Positions 18,402 through 24,867 of a stretch of DNA of 64,000 bases are shown one piece after another. The DNA lies in the NCBI RefSeq assembly GCF_003628305.1, contig NZ_RBZM01000006.1:434001-498000 (forward strand). Direction: 5' to 3'. The first letter of the stretch is position 1; every line of letters starts with the position of its first letter. The notes beneath the pieces were generated by a model, which saw nothing but the letters and a program-made list of their open reading frames with translations, was not told where the DNA came from and did no database searches. Both the position numbers and the translations under genes were made by a program. This stretch comes from Cohnella endophytica (lineage in GTDB: Bacteria; Bacillota; Bacilli; Paenibacillales; Paenibacillaceae).

Positions 18402-18767
18402 ATGAAACAACCCGTCACAAGGGATCGGAACAACGAAAGTGAGATCATCATGATGGATATGTCGGAAGTATTATATATCCAAACAGAAGATGGAGCAGTC
18501 GTCTTTCACACTTCCAACGGCAGGGTGTATCCTCTCGTTCCGTCTCTCAGCATGTATGCCAAACATACCGAATCGATGGGCTTCCGGAAACTTGATCGGA
18601 CGAACCTAGTAAATATGAAGAAGCTTAAAGCGTTCGACGAGAAGCGAGGGTTGGTCTACTTCGACGAGGCGGCTCATACGGAAAGGCCGAGCGCTATCGT
18701 GGCTTTCATGAACATGGGAAAGCTTAAAGAGATGATTAAATTCTGGATCGATCGTAATGTCAAATAA
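18402..18767 (+). CDS. Stand-alone LytTR-type DNA-binding protein
   Basis: A 121-residue protein consisting almost wholly of a LytTR DNA-binding domain (as in AgrA). Segments such as VLYIQTEDGAVVFHTSNGRVYPL, SMYAKHTESMGFRKLDRTNLVNMKKL and FDEKRGLVYF follow the beta-rich LytTR fold. There is no receiver domain, so it cannot be phosphorylated like AgrA. It lies 96 bp downstream of agrD on the same strand and is followed by a terminator hairpin. It probably regulates the agr-like operon or its target genes; how it senses the signal is unknown. GGAGTGG precedes ATG 18402. Confidence 0.8.
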   Translation: MKQPVTRDRNNESEIIMMDMSEVLYIQTEDGAVVFHTSNGRVYPLVPSLSMYAKHTESMGFRKLDRTNLVNMKKLKAFDEKRGLVYFDEAAHTERPSAIVAFMNMGKLKEMIKFWIDRNVK

Positions 18768-18797
18768 ACCAATCCCATAAGGAAGGATCGGTTTATT
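18763..18797 (+). terminator. Hairpin overlapping the LytTR stop codon
   Basis: AATAAACC (18763-18770) pairs with GGTTTATT (18790-18797), and ATCC pairs with GGAT inside with one mismatch. It overlaps the TAA of the LytTR gene and probably ends the agr-like transcription unit. The T-tract is short. Confidence 0.5.
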
Positions 18798-18990
18798 CGT
18801 TTTCTATAGATTGGTTTGTAATGGAACCTATGACGATTTCAAATCATTCGTGCAAAACATGCGTTGTTCGACAAAACTTCTTACTAAAAAATACCAATTG
18901 GACTCCATCGCTCGACACCCTCCGCAAGACCTATGCCCTATACTAATTTTAGTGTCATAACTGGGGAATAGAGAGGGTTTGGGAGCGGAA

Positions 18991-19128
18991 ATGGATAAGG
19001 AAATACCGATGGGAACGAACGCAAGCGAGCAACCGTTGGCAATTGACATCCGCAAGATCCTCGAACAATTAGGTATCCAGAAAGACAAATGGCCGGAAGA
19101 ATACCTGTACCCGGTGCAGCAATCTTAG
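18991..19128 (+). CDS. Small hypothetical protein (45 residues)
   Basis: ATG 18991 to TAG 19128 encodes a 45-residue, mildly acidic soluble peptide with a helical centre (IDIRKILEQLGIQ) and an aromatic end (KWPEEYLYPVQ). GGGAG lies five to ten bases upstream and a hairpin follows 35 bp downstream, so it looks like a real monocistronic small gene between the LytTR gene and the XRE repressor. No family is recognised. A conserved small partner of the neighbouring regulators is conceivable, but nothing in the sequence shows it. Confidence 0.5.
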   Translation: MDKEIPMGTNASEQPLAIDIRKILEQLGIQKDKWPEEYLYPVQQS

Positions 19129-19163
19129 TAGCCAATTCCTACATAAGAATACAGACAATAAGG

Positions 19164-19216
19164 AAAACCTCGACAGTGTCGCGATGCATACGCATCGCTA
19201 CCGCGAGGTTTTATTT
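19164..19216 (+). terminator. Bidirectional terminator between the small ORF and XRE gene
   Basis: AAAACCTCG (19164-19172) pairs with CGAGGTTTT (19204-19212), with a second inner hairpin GCGATGC/GCATCGC. T-rich sequence lies on both outer sides (TTATTTG on +, CCTTATTGT on -). It separates convergent genes. Confidence 0.75.
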
Positions 19217-19225
19217 GTTGTATGC

Positions 19226-19600
19226 TTATAGACTGTTCATATTCCGCTCGGCACGGACGAAAGCAATGAATCTTCGGGCTTCTTCGGTAGTAAGCTTGCG
19301 TCCATCGATCGTAAGGGCGTAATTATCTAAAAGCTGATCGTCCGATAGCTCCAGCTCGTCCGAAAATTGGCGAACTTCGGGATCTAAGGTGACGGTGGAG
19401 TGAGCGGTTCTTCCGACCAAATAATCTATTGAAACTTGGAATAAGTCGGCTACTTTTCCCAAAGTCTCGGTATCGGGCTCTCTGCGATTTTTCTCGTAGT
19501 GGGATAAAGCCGCGCGTGAGATACCTAATGAAGTAGCTAGTTCTTCTTGAGTCAAGCCGCGTTGGTCCCGTAGAAAAGCGAGACGACTGCCGATATTCAT
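19226..19600 (-). CDS. XRE-family transcriptional repressor
   Basis: A 124-residue regulator with an N-terminal Cro/C1-type helix-turn-helix ([20 protein letters not shown], then [21 protein letters not shown]) followed by [15 protein letters not shown]. This is the layout of PBSX Xre and of SinR-like repressors. The C-terminal 55 residues are acidic ([29 protein letters not shown]) and probably mediate oligomerisation. ATG 19600 is chosen over the ATG at 19693 because GGAGGG lies just upstream and the family normally starts close to the HTH. Its own upstream region carries a perfect 13-bp inverted repeat (19658-19686). It is the best local candidate to bind the GATACA-N3-TGTATC palindromes at 19.8, 21.5, 23.7 and 38.7 kb. 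Confidence 0.87.
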   Translation of the reverse strand: MNIGSRLAFLRDQRGLTQEELATSLGISRAALSHYEKNRREPDTETLGKVADLFQVSIDYLVGRTAHSTVTLDPEVRQFSDELELSDDQLLDNYALTIDGRKLTTEEARRFIAFVRAERNMNSL

Positions 19601-19657
19601 TAGATCCCTCCAAGGATGGTCTTTGATCTCATCATAATATGGATACAGAACAATTGC

Positions 19658-19686
19658 ATTATTTGCGACAAAATGTCGCAAATAAT
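19658..19686. promoter_or_regulatory. Perfect 13-bp inverted repeat upstream of the XRE gene
   Basis: ATTATTTGCGACA, three A, then TGTCGCAAATAAT: every base of the 13-bp arms pairs. It lies 58 bp upstream of the XRE start codon and 72 bp from the first element of the divergent PilZ promoter. The central 15 bases GCGACA-AAA-TGTCGC share the ACA-N3-TGT core and register of the nearby GATACA-N3-TGTATC sites. A likely operator for autoregulation; binding is inferred. Confidence 0.75.
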
Positions 19687-19757
19687 ATTTCATATTTTAT
19701 CATACCCATTACGAATGCCCTATAAACATGAATCCATCAAGGAAATAAACGATCCTC

Positions 19758-19816
19758 TTGACTTGATACAATTTGTATCGTAAAGTTATTTCGTGTAAAT
19801 AGTTACGATATGTATC
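19758..19816 (+). promoter_or_regulatory. PilZ promoter with embedded palindromic operators
   Basis: A sigma-A type promoter, TTGACT (19758-19763), 17-bp spacer, TAAAGT (19781-19786). The spacer is filled by the perfect-half-site palindrome GATACA-ATT-TGTATC (19765-19779) with one base left on each side. A second, weaker site GTTACG-ATA-TGTATC lies at 19802-19816. A repressor bound at the first site would block RNA polymerase directly. Confidence 0.75.
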
Positions 19817-19839
19817 AAAAAATGAGGCTCGGTGATCAC

Positions 19840-20298
19840 ATGGAAGAGGAGAAGGAAGACAATAGGCGAGAGAGCGTTCGCTTCGGTTTCAATGTCCCTT
19901 TATTCGCCGAGTTATCGCTACGTAGCGTTAACGGGAGCGAGGTGGGAAGCCGTTCCCAGCGAGTGATGCTTAACAATGTAGGAATGGGCGGATGCTGTTT
20001 CGTAACCTTCCTACAATTACCCGTTCGCGAGGACGTCGAATGGTTCCTTAAAATGCGGTTGGGGAATTATTCTTTAAGCTTGCGGGGGATCATCGTATAT
20101 CGGAATGAAGTGGAAGGTTATCAGAGCTACGGAGCAAAGTGGGTTCTTACCGGATTGGAACGTCAAGCGCTCCAATATCGGTTAAACGAGTACGTTCGTA
20201 ACGTATTGGTGTCGAGTCCGCATATTCATACGCTTTATAAGAAGCTCTCCGCTCGAAACGACGATAGCGAATTTCGTCATTTAGACGTGTCATCTTAA
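19840..20298 (+). CDS. PilZ-domain protein (putative c-di-GMP effector)
   Basis: A 152-residue cytoplasmic protein with a PilZ fold. The RxxxR element is RESVR near the N-terminus and the second element reads NVGMGG, where the usual serine of (D/N)xSxxG is glycine. Beta strands such as SLSLRGIIVYR and YGAKWVL follow. PilZ proteins bind c-di-GMP to control motility or exopolysaccharide. The weakened second motif makes nucleotide binding likely but not certain. ATG 19840 is favoured (GGTGA upstream); ATG 19810 lies inside an operator-like palindrome with no ribosome binding site. It is followed 19 bp later by an LCP-family gene, so the two form an operon. Confidence 0.8.
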   Translation: MEEEKEDNRRESVRFGFNVPLFAELSLRSVNGSEVGSRSQRVMLNNVGMGGCCFVTFLQLPVREDVEWFLKMRLGNYSLSLRGIIVYRNEVEGYQSYGAKWVLTGLERQALQYRLNEYVRNVLVSSPHIHTLYKKLSARNDDSEFRHLDVSS

Positions 20299-20317
20299 GC
20301 GAAAAGGGGTAGCCCCA

Positions 20318-21397
20318 GTGAAACGCTCTCTAGTCATCAAAATTACGGTTTATTCCTTGTTGTCGCTTATAGTTATAGGATTATTAACCGGAGGATACAT
20401 ATGGTACTCCATGAACAAAACAATGGATGCGATGTACGAGCCGCTTCCATCCGTTAAATGGGTCGATCCGGTGTTCGAGAGGGAGCTCGGGGCGCAATCG
20501 GAAGATTCGGCCATTGCATCGCCCGGACCGGACTCATCGGCCGTCGACTCATCGCTTGTAGTGCCGGTAGCGACAACTGCAGGAGGCACGAACGATTCGC
20601 AAGCGCTTTCCCTGCTTAACGAGAAAGACGTGGAGAGGCTTCGGCATCCGAGCTTATCCGACGAGGATCCCTTTACGATTCTGCTTCTTGGGGTGGATGA
20701 GAGAGCCGGAGATCGTGGACGAAGCGATACGATGATTCTATTAACGTTACAGCCGAAGACACAATCCGCGGTGGCGATCTCGATACCTCGGGATACTCGA
20801 GTATTAATGCCGAATTCCGGTAAATACGACAAAATCAATCATGCGTATGCCTTTGGAGGTACTTCGCTTTCCGTGGAAGCGGTAGAGCATCTATTCGGTA
20901 TTCCGATAGCGTATTATATGAAAACGAATATGGAAGGTTTGGTCGGCATCGTGGATACTCTCGGCGGAGTAGACGTGAACAATGAACGGGCGTTCAATTA
21001 CGAGGGTTTGACTTTCCCGTTAGGCGAGCAGCATTTGGGCGGTAATGAAGCACTCGCCTATAGCCGTATGCGCAAAGAAGATCCTCACGGCGACTTCGGA
21101 AGAACGCAAAGGCAAAGACAGATTTTGTCCGACGCGGTCGATCGGGTGACCCGCATTTCTTCCATTACCAAGCTGCCGCGCTTGTTGTCCCAGTTGTCCG
21201 ATTACGTAAGAACGAATTTAACTTCGCAGAATATGATCGATCTGGCGCTCAATTACCGACCTGCTATCAAGAACGTCGAAACCTTAAATTTGCAGGGGCA
21301 AGGGAAAATGATTAACGGAATTTATTACTATGCGGTGACGCCGGAAGCCCGGCAAGCGATTCAGAAAGAAATGGTTAACCATCTGAATGCGACTTAA
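20318..21397 (+). CDS. LytR-CpsA-Psr (LCP) family glycopolymer transferase
   Basis: A 359-residue membrane-anchored protein. A short cytoplasmic start is followed by one transmembrane segment (about 8-30), a Ser/Pro/Thr-rich linker and the LCP domain (about 115-300). Key family features are LLLGVDERAGDRGRSDTMIL, ISIPRDTRV, KINHAYAFGG, TLGGVDV and ALAYSRMRKEDPHGDFGRTQRQRQIL. These carry the Asp and Arg residues that bind the polyprenyl pyrophosphate. LCP enzymes attach teichoic acids or capsular polysaccharides to peptidoglycan, so this one could anchor the polymer made by the nearby exopolysaccharide operon. The start is GTG 20318 with AAGGGGT upstream. It is co-transcribed with the PilZ gene. 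Confidence 0.9.
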   Translation: MKRSLVIKITVYSLLSLIVIGLLTGGYIWYSMNKTMDAMYEPLPSVKWVDPVFERELGAQSEDSAIASPGPDSSAVDSSLVVPVATTAGGTNDSQALSLLNEKDVERLRHPSLSDEDPFTILLLGVDERAGDRGRSDTMILLTLQPKTQSAVAISIPRDTRVLMPNSGKYDKINHAYAFGGTSLSVEAVEHLFGIPIAYYMKTNMEGLVGIVDTLGGVDVNNERAFNYEGLTFPLGEQHLGGNEALAYSRMRKEDPHGDFGRTQRQRQILSDAVDRVTRISSITKLPRLLSQLSDYVRTNLTSQNMIDLALNYRPAIKNVETLNLQGQGKMINGIYYYAVTPEARQAIQKEMVNHLNAT

Positions 21398-21422
21398 TCC
21401 CGCAGAAACTGACATCATTTAC

Positions 21423-21494
21423 TTGACAAAGCCGACGTTGTGTCCTATTTTGTATATATGATACAAAATGTATTATTAAGAAACGAAATGTATA
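21423..21494 (+). promoter_or_regulatory. Promoter and two operator-like palindromes before the zinc-ribbon gene
   Basis: TTGACA (21423-21428), 17 bp, TATTTT (21446-21451). Two palindromes of the local family follow: GATACA-AAA-TGTATT (21460-21474, eleven of twelve consensus positions) and GAAACG-AAA-TGTATA (21480-21494, nine of twelve). They would overlap the transcription start and leader, not the -35/-10 spacer. Confidence 0.6.
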
Positions 21495-21510
21495 TAAATG
21501 GAGGATCGTC

Positions 21511-21654
21511 ATGGAGCATTCCGTTTTATTTTATTGCGTCAAGTGTAACCAACTGAAAACGGTGGAGCAAGCGGGCATCGTATTTCGAACGGGTTATTAT
21601 CGCGTCCATTATCCGTTGGGATATTGCGTTCATTGCGAGCACCATACCAGATAA
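21511..21654 (+). CDS. Small zinc-ribbon protein (47 residues)
   Basis: ATG 21511 with GGAGG upstream encodes a 47-residue protein. Two CxxC knuckles (YCVKC, Cys9/Cys12, and YCVHC, Cys39/Cys42) are separated by 26 residues rich in Tyr, Val and Arg, a typical single zinc-ribbon layout. It stands alone between the LCP gene and the ABC transporter, with its own promoter and two palindromic operator-like sites. No named family is recognised. A small nucleic-acid- or protein-binding adaptor is possible. It is below the length that routine gene callers report reliably. Confidence 0.7.
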   Translation: MEHSVLFYCVKCNQLKTVEQAGIVFRTGYYRVHYPLGYCVHCEHHTR

Positions 21655-21733
21655 AATTTATATAAATGTTCGGAATTGGTAGCTGGAATTGGTATAATTG
21701 TCCTGTACGTAATCTAATATCGGAGGTTAGCTC

Positions 21734-22657
21734 ATGTCACAAGCACCCGTCGTTCGCTTGCAGAACGTGACTAAAGTCATCGGCAAACGAACGATTATCG
21801 ACCGCGTGTCCTTCGAGGTACAACCGGGCGAGGTATTCGGTTTTCTTGGTCCGAACGGATCGGGTAAGACGACGACGATTCGGATGATCGTCGGGTTAAT
21901 GGGGATGACGGCAGGCGATATTCATGTTGGAAATCACAGCGTTCGCACGGAATTCCCCCTTGCGATCGAACAAGTAGGCGCGATCGTAGAAAACCCGGAA
22001 ATGTATAAGTTTCTGACCGGATATCAGAATTTGCTGCATTATGCGCGCATGAATCCTTCCATTACCAAAGAACGGATTCAAGAAGTGGTCAAGCTTGTAG
22101 GTTTAGAAGGTCGGATACATGATAAGGTCAAGAAATATTCCCTCGGAATGCGCCAACGGTTAGGCGTGGCTCAGGCGGTCATGCACCGTCCGAAGCTGCT
22201 CGTGCTCGACGAGCCGACTAACGGCTTGGATCCGGCGGGGATTCGCGAGCTGAGGGATTATTTGCGCAGACTTGCTCAGGATGAAGGCACGGCTGTACTG
22301 GTATCGTCCCACTTGCTGTCCGAGATGGAATTGATGTGCGACAGGGTGGCCATTTTGCAGAAGGGCCAGATTATCGATATTCGCTCGATCAGAGGTCAGG
22401 AAGGCGACGTTGCGGCGACATCCGAAGAAGTATTATTCGACGTTGACCATCCGGATGCCGCTCTTGGCATTCTGGAAGGACAAGGCACCGGAAAAATTGT
22501 CGACGGGACATTATCCTTGTCCTTAGACCGCGCGGGCATAGCGGCCGTCAATCGTCGTTTGGTCGAAGCAGGCATTAACGTGTACGGCATTCGCGTGAAG
22601 ATCAAATCGCTCGAAGATCAATTCCTCGAGATGACGGGGAGTGATAAAATTGGGTAA
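21734..22657 (+). CDS. ABC transporter ATP-binding protein (BcrA/YhcH type)
   Basis: A 307-residue ATPase. Walker A is GPNGSGKTTTI, the signature is YSLGMRQRLGVAQAV, Walker B is LLVLDEPTNGLDP and the switch histidine is in VLVSSHLLSEME. A C-terminal extension of about 85 residues is typical of BcrA/drug- or bacitracin-type exporters. It overlaps the following permease gene by eight bases under that gene's chosen TTG start. The pair would form a dimeric exporter or a resistance/cell-envelope transporter; substrate unknown. No two-component system adjoins it. ATG 21734 follows CGGAGG. Confidence 0.93.
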   Translation: MSQAPVVRLQNVTKVIGKRTIIDRVSFEVQPGEVFGFLGPNGSGKTTTIRMIVGLMGMTAGDIHVGNHSVRTEFPLAIEQVGAIVENPEMYKFLTGYQNLLHYARMNPSITKERIQEVVKLVGLEGRIHDKVKKYSLGMRQRLGVAQAVMHRPKLLVLDEPTNGLDPAGIRELRDYLRRLAQDEGTAVLVSSHLLSEMELMCDRVAILQKGQIIDIRSIRGQEGDVAATSEEVLFDVDHPDAALGILEGQGTGKIVDGTLSLSLDRAGIAAVNRRLVEAGINVYGIRVKIKSLEDQFLEMTGSDKIG

Positions 22658-23447
22658 ATTCATGAAACTCGTCCAGAACGAGAATATGAAAATATACCGC
22701 CGCATCCGGACCTGGATCATGCTCGGTTTCATTATCGGGTTGCCGATCTTGATCTCGGTAGGCAAGTTGCTGACTAGCGATTCGAATACAACATCCAGTT
22801 GGGGCATGATGCATATCGAATCGGTATTCTCATTCATACTCATTATTATTTTCACTGTAGTCATCGCCTCGGAGACCGTGGCAGGAGAGTTTACCTGGGG
22901 GACGATCAAGCTCTTGCTCATTCGTCCTTGGAGCCGATCCGCGATTTTATTGTCCAAGTACATCTCGACGATGCTGTTCGCTCTGTTTCTTACCGTTATC
23001 GCATTCGCTGTTACTTACTTGATCAATTTTGCATTATTCGGGAGTTCTCAGGCAGGTGAGATTCTGGGCGGCTTTGGCGGACTTTCGAACGGGGAGTTCA
23101 TGCTGAAGTTTTACTTGTTCCAATTCATTAGCTTGATCATCATCGTGACTTTCGGATTTATGATGTCGTCCGCTTTCCGAAGCAGCGGTTTGGCGATAGG
23201 TCTATCGATTTCGTTGCTCTTCGCAGGGTCAATCGTAACCGGGATCCTAGCCTCTTCCGATAAGAAGTGGGTCGAATATGTGCTGTTCATGCATTTAGAC
23301 CTAACGACTTACATCAACAATCCGAAAGGTTCCATTTCGAATCATCCGATGTCTCTTGGATTTTCGTTAGCCGTGCTGGCGGGATACTTTATCCTATTTA
23401 ACGCCATCTCCTGGACGGTGTTCAAGAAGCGGGACGTGGCGGCCTAA
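22650..23447 (+). CDS. ABC-2 family transporter permease
   Basis: A 265-residue membrane protein with six hydrophobic segments, including a first segment after a basic start (IRTWIMLGFIIGLPILISV), IESVFSFILIIIFTVVIASE and the final AVLAGYFILFNAISWTVF. The motif ETVAGEFTWGTIKLLLIRPWSR is characteristic of ABC-2 permeases partnered with BcrA-type ATPases. A TTG start at 22650 is favoured since GGGGAG lies eight bases upstream; GTG 22641 and ATG 22662 are alternatives. Overlap with the ATPase gene indicates translational coupling. It acts in the cytoplasmic membrane. Confidence 0.88.
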   Translation: MGKFMKLVQNENMKIYRRIRTWIMLGFIIGLPILISVGKLLTSDSNTTSSWGMMHIESVFSFILIIIFTVVIASETVAGEFTWGTIKLLLIRPWSRSAILLSKYISTMLFALFLTVIAFAVTYLINFALFGSSQAGEILGGFGGLSNGEFMLKFYLFQFISLIIIVTFGFMMSSAFRSSGLAIGLSISLLFAGSIVTGILASSDKKWVEYVLFMHLDLTTYINNPKGSISNHPMSLGFSLAVLAGYFILFNAISWTVFKKRDVAA

Positions 23448-23475
23448 GAACTTGCGATCATACGCAATAAAATGA

Positions 23476-23508
23476 AAACTCAGCCTGAATTCTAGGCTGA
23501 GTTTTTTT
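23476..23508 (+). terminator. Terminator of the ABC transporter operon
   Basis: ACTCAGCCT (23478-23486) pairs with AGGCTGAGT (23494-23502) around a GAATTCT loop, followed by a run of seven T. Confidence 0.92.
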
Positions 23509-23552
23509 ATTTTAAATCCTAAAATTCCATTACCGATTCATGAAATATTAAC

Positions 23553-23567
23553 AATACAATTTGTATC
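23553..23567. promoter_or_regulatory. Palindromic operator-like site, distal
   Basis: AATACA-ATT-TGTATC, eleven of twelve consensus half-site positions, about 200 bp upstream of the exopolysaccharide promoter. Possibly an auxiliary site for looping or cooperative binding. Apart from the operators annotated here, the 692-bp gap 23448-24139 holds no long gene. Confidence 0.6.
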
Positions 23568-23695
23568 CTTATACTCCGCATTGACGAAGGAAATGAGCAT
23601 TTAATCAGTTGAAAAGCCGCAATGAAATCAGGTTTTATCGAGAGTGCGGGGTTTTTGCACAACCGTTAACTATATTGTAATAAAAAACCACATGT

Positions 23696-23710
23696 GATAC
23701 AATCTGTATC
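23696..23710. promoter_or_regulatory. Palindromic operator-like site with perfect half-sites
   Basis: GATACA-ATC-TGTATC, all twelve half-site positions matching, 59 bp upstream of the -35 element of the exopolysaccharide promoter. Confidence 0.72.
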
Positions 23711-23754
23711 ATAATAACGAAAAGAGATACGGAATGAACTTTAAAAGAAGCCTA

Positions 23755-23805
23755 TTGACTATATACGAAATGTATCATAATATTGATTTTGTTACAATCT
23801 GTATA
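23755..23805 (+). promoter_or_regulatory. Exopolysaccharide operon promoter with operators
   Basis: TTGACT (23755-23760), 17-bp spacer, TAATAT (23778-23783). The palindrome TATACG-AAA-TGTATC (23762-23776) fills the spacer with one base on either side, exactly as in the PilZ promoter. A second site GTTACA-ATC-TGTATA lies at 23791-23805, near the expected transcription start. Four sites in this 250-bp region suggest cooperative repression. Confidence 0.75.
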
Positions 23806-24139
23806 CAAAAGGTAATGCCTACTACACCTTTATCATTGTAGGTACTCGAGCATACTGTGGGCTGTTGACAGCCTTAGACGATCATCGTCGGTGGTGTGTT
23901 GTGAGGGGGGGTTGAATGCCCCGGTTAGATTATTTTCAAATGAGTACGGTACGGAAAACATCATGCGGGCAATAATCGACAAAATTAAAGCTCTTCTTGC
24001 ATGTAGACCGACGGACAGCTATTAAGGGGTCGAAAAACAATACGGACTCGTGTCGAATCATTAAATGCGGAAGCAACCAAAAAACGAAAACAAGTTGGAT
24101 GTGCGGACTAAAATACGATCTGGGTAGGTGAAAGAGTTA
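23790..24139 (+). ncRNA. Long structured 5' leader of the exopolysaccharide operon
   Basis: About 350 nt separate the promoter from the first gene. Consecutive small hairpins are visible: GGCTG/CAGCC (23860-23873), GACGA/TCGTC (23877-23889) and GGGG/CCCC (23908-23922). Two short reading frames with a strong purine-rich stretch before them occur: ATG 23916-TAA 23975 (19 residues) and TTG 23912-TAA 24025 (37 residues). Exopolysaccharide operons of Bacillales can carry a processive antitermination RNA (EAR/epsC motif); whether this leader is related cannot be decided by eye. It could also hold a leader-peptide attenuator. Confidence 0.4.
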
Positions 24140-24835
24140 ATGCCGGCGGCAACCAAGAACCATAAAATAATCGCTCATGAAAATCCCAGATCTCCCATAT
24201 CCGAATCCTATAAAATGCTTAGAACGAATATTCAATTCACTTCTCCGGACAAGCCTGTTCATAGCATTCTTATTACTTCCCCCGAACCGGGAGCTGGGAA
24301 ATCAACGACATCCGTCAATTTGGCGGTCACGTTCGCGCAAGAAGGCAAGAAAGTAGTCATCGTCGATGCCGATATGAGAAACCCCACTCAGCATTTTTAC
24401 TTCGCGAAATCAAACAGATCGGGCCTATCCAATACTCTTGCGGGGCAAATGCCGCTGCAGCAATGCTTATTAGATACTTATATCGAGAACTTAACCCTTC
24501 TTCCATCCGGTGTCATTCCTCCTAACCCCGCCGAAATGCTTTCTTCGAATCGAATGAATCAACTCATGGCGGATTTGAAGGAGCAATTCGATATTATCAT
24601 CGTGGACTCGCCCCCGGTGCTTGCCGTTACGGATGCGCAGGTGTTAGCTACGAAATGCGACGGAGTGCTTTGCGTACTGAATGCCGGGAAAGTGAAGCGG
24701 CAAGTCGCCCAGAAGACGTTGAAGCGATTGGAATACGTAAATGCGACGATATTGGGAGTTGTCCTAAATAAGATTCAGTACAAAAAAAGCGATGCGTTGT
24801 ATTCGTACTATTATACAAATCACAAAAACAGTTAA
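24140..24835 (+). CDS. CpsD/CapB-family bacterial tyrosine kinase (BY-kinase)
   Basis: A 231-residue cytoplasmic tyrosine autokinase that controls polymerisation and export of exopolysaccharide. Walker A SPEPGAGKSTT has Lys54, Walker A' is VIVDADMRNP and Walker B is IIIVDSPPV. The C-terminus carries the expected autophosphorylated tyrosine cluster (YSYYYT). RxxR/ESYKMLRTNIQF near the N-terminus is the oligomerisation element. ATG 24140 has TAGGTG nine bases upstream; GTG 24128 is an alternative. It is followed directly by its membrane activator. In most Firmicutes the activator gene comes first, so the order is reversed here. Confidence 0.93.
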   Translation: MPAATKNHKIIAHENPRSPISESYKMLRTNIQFTSPDKPVHSILITSPEPGAGKSTTSVNLAVTFAQEGKKVVIVDADMRNPTQHFYFAKSNRSGLSNTLAGQMPLQQCLLDTYIENLTLLPSGVIPPNPAEMLSSNRMNQLMADLKEQFDIIIVDSPPVLAVTDAQVLATKCDGVLCVLNAGKVKRQVAQKTLKRLEYVNATILGVVLNKIQYKKSDALYSYYYTNHKNS

Positions 24836-24867
24836 TTCAAGCCAAAAAACAATGGCTGGAGGTCATG

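Noticed and set aside
19658-19779. Xre-like operators taken as evidence for a prophage
   Set aside because: No integrase, terminase, capsid or lysis genes occur anywhere in the window; the sites control polysaccharide genes.
21693-21698. TATAAT upstream of the ABC transporter genes as a promoter
   Set aside because: The -10 is perfect but no -35 match is found at normal spacing; left out.
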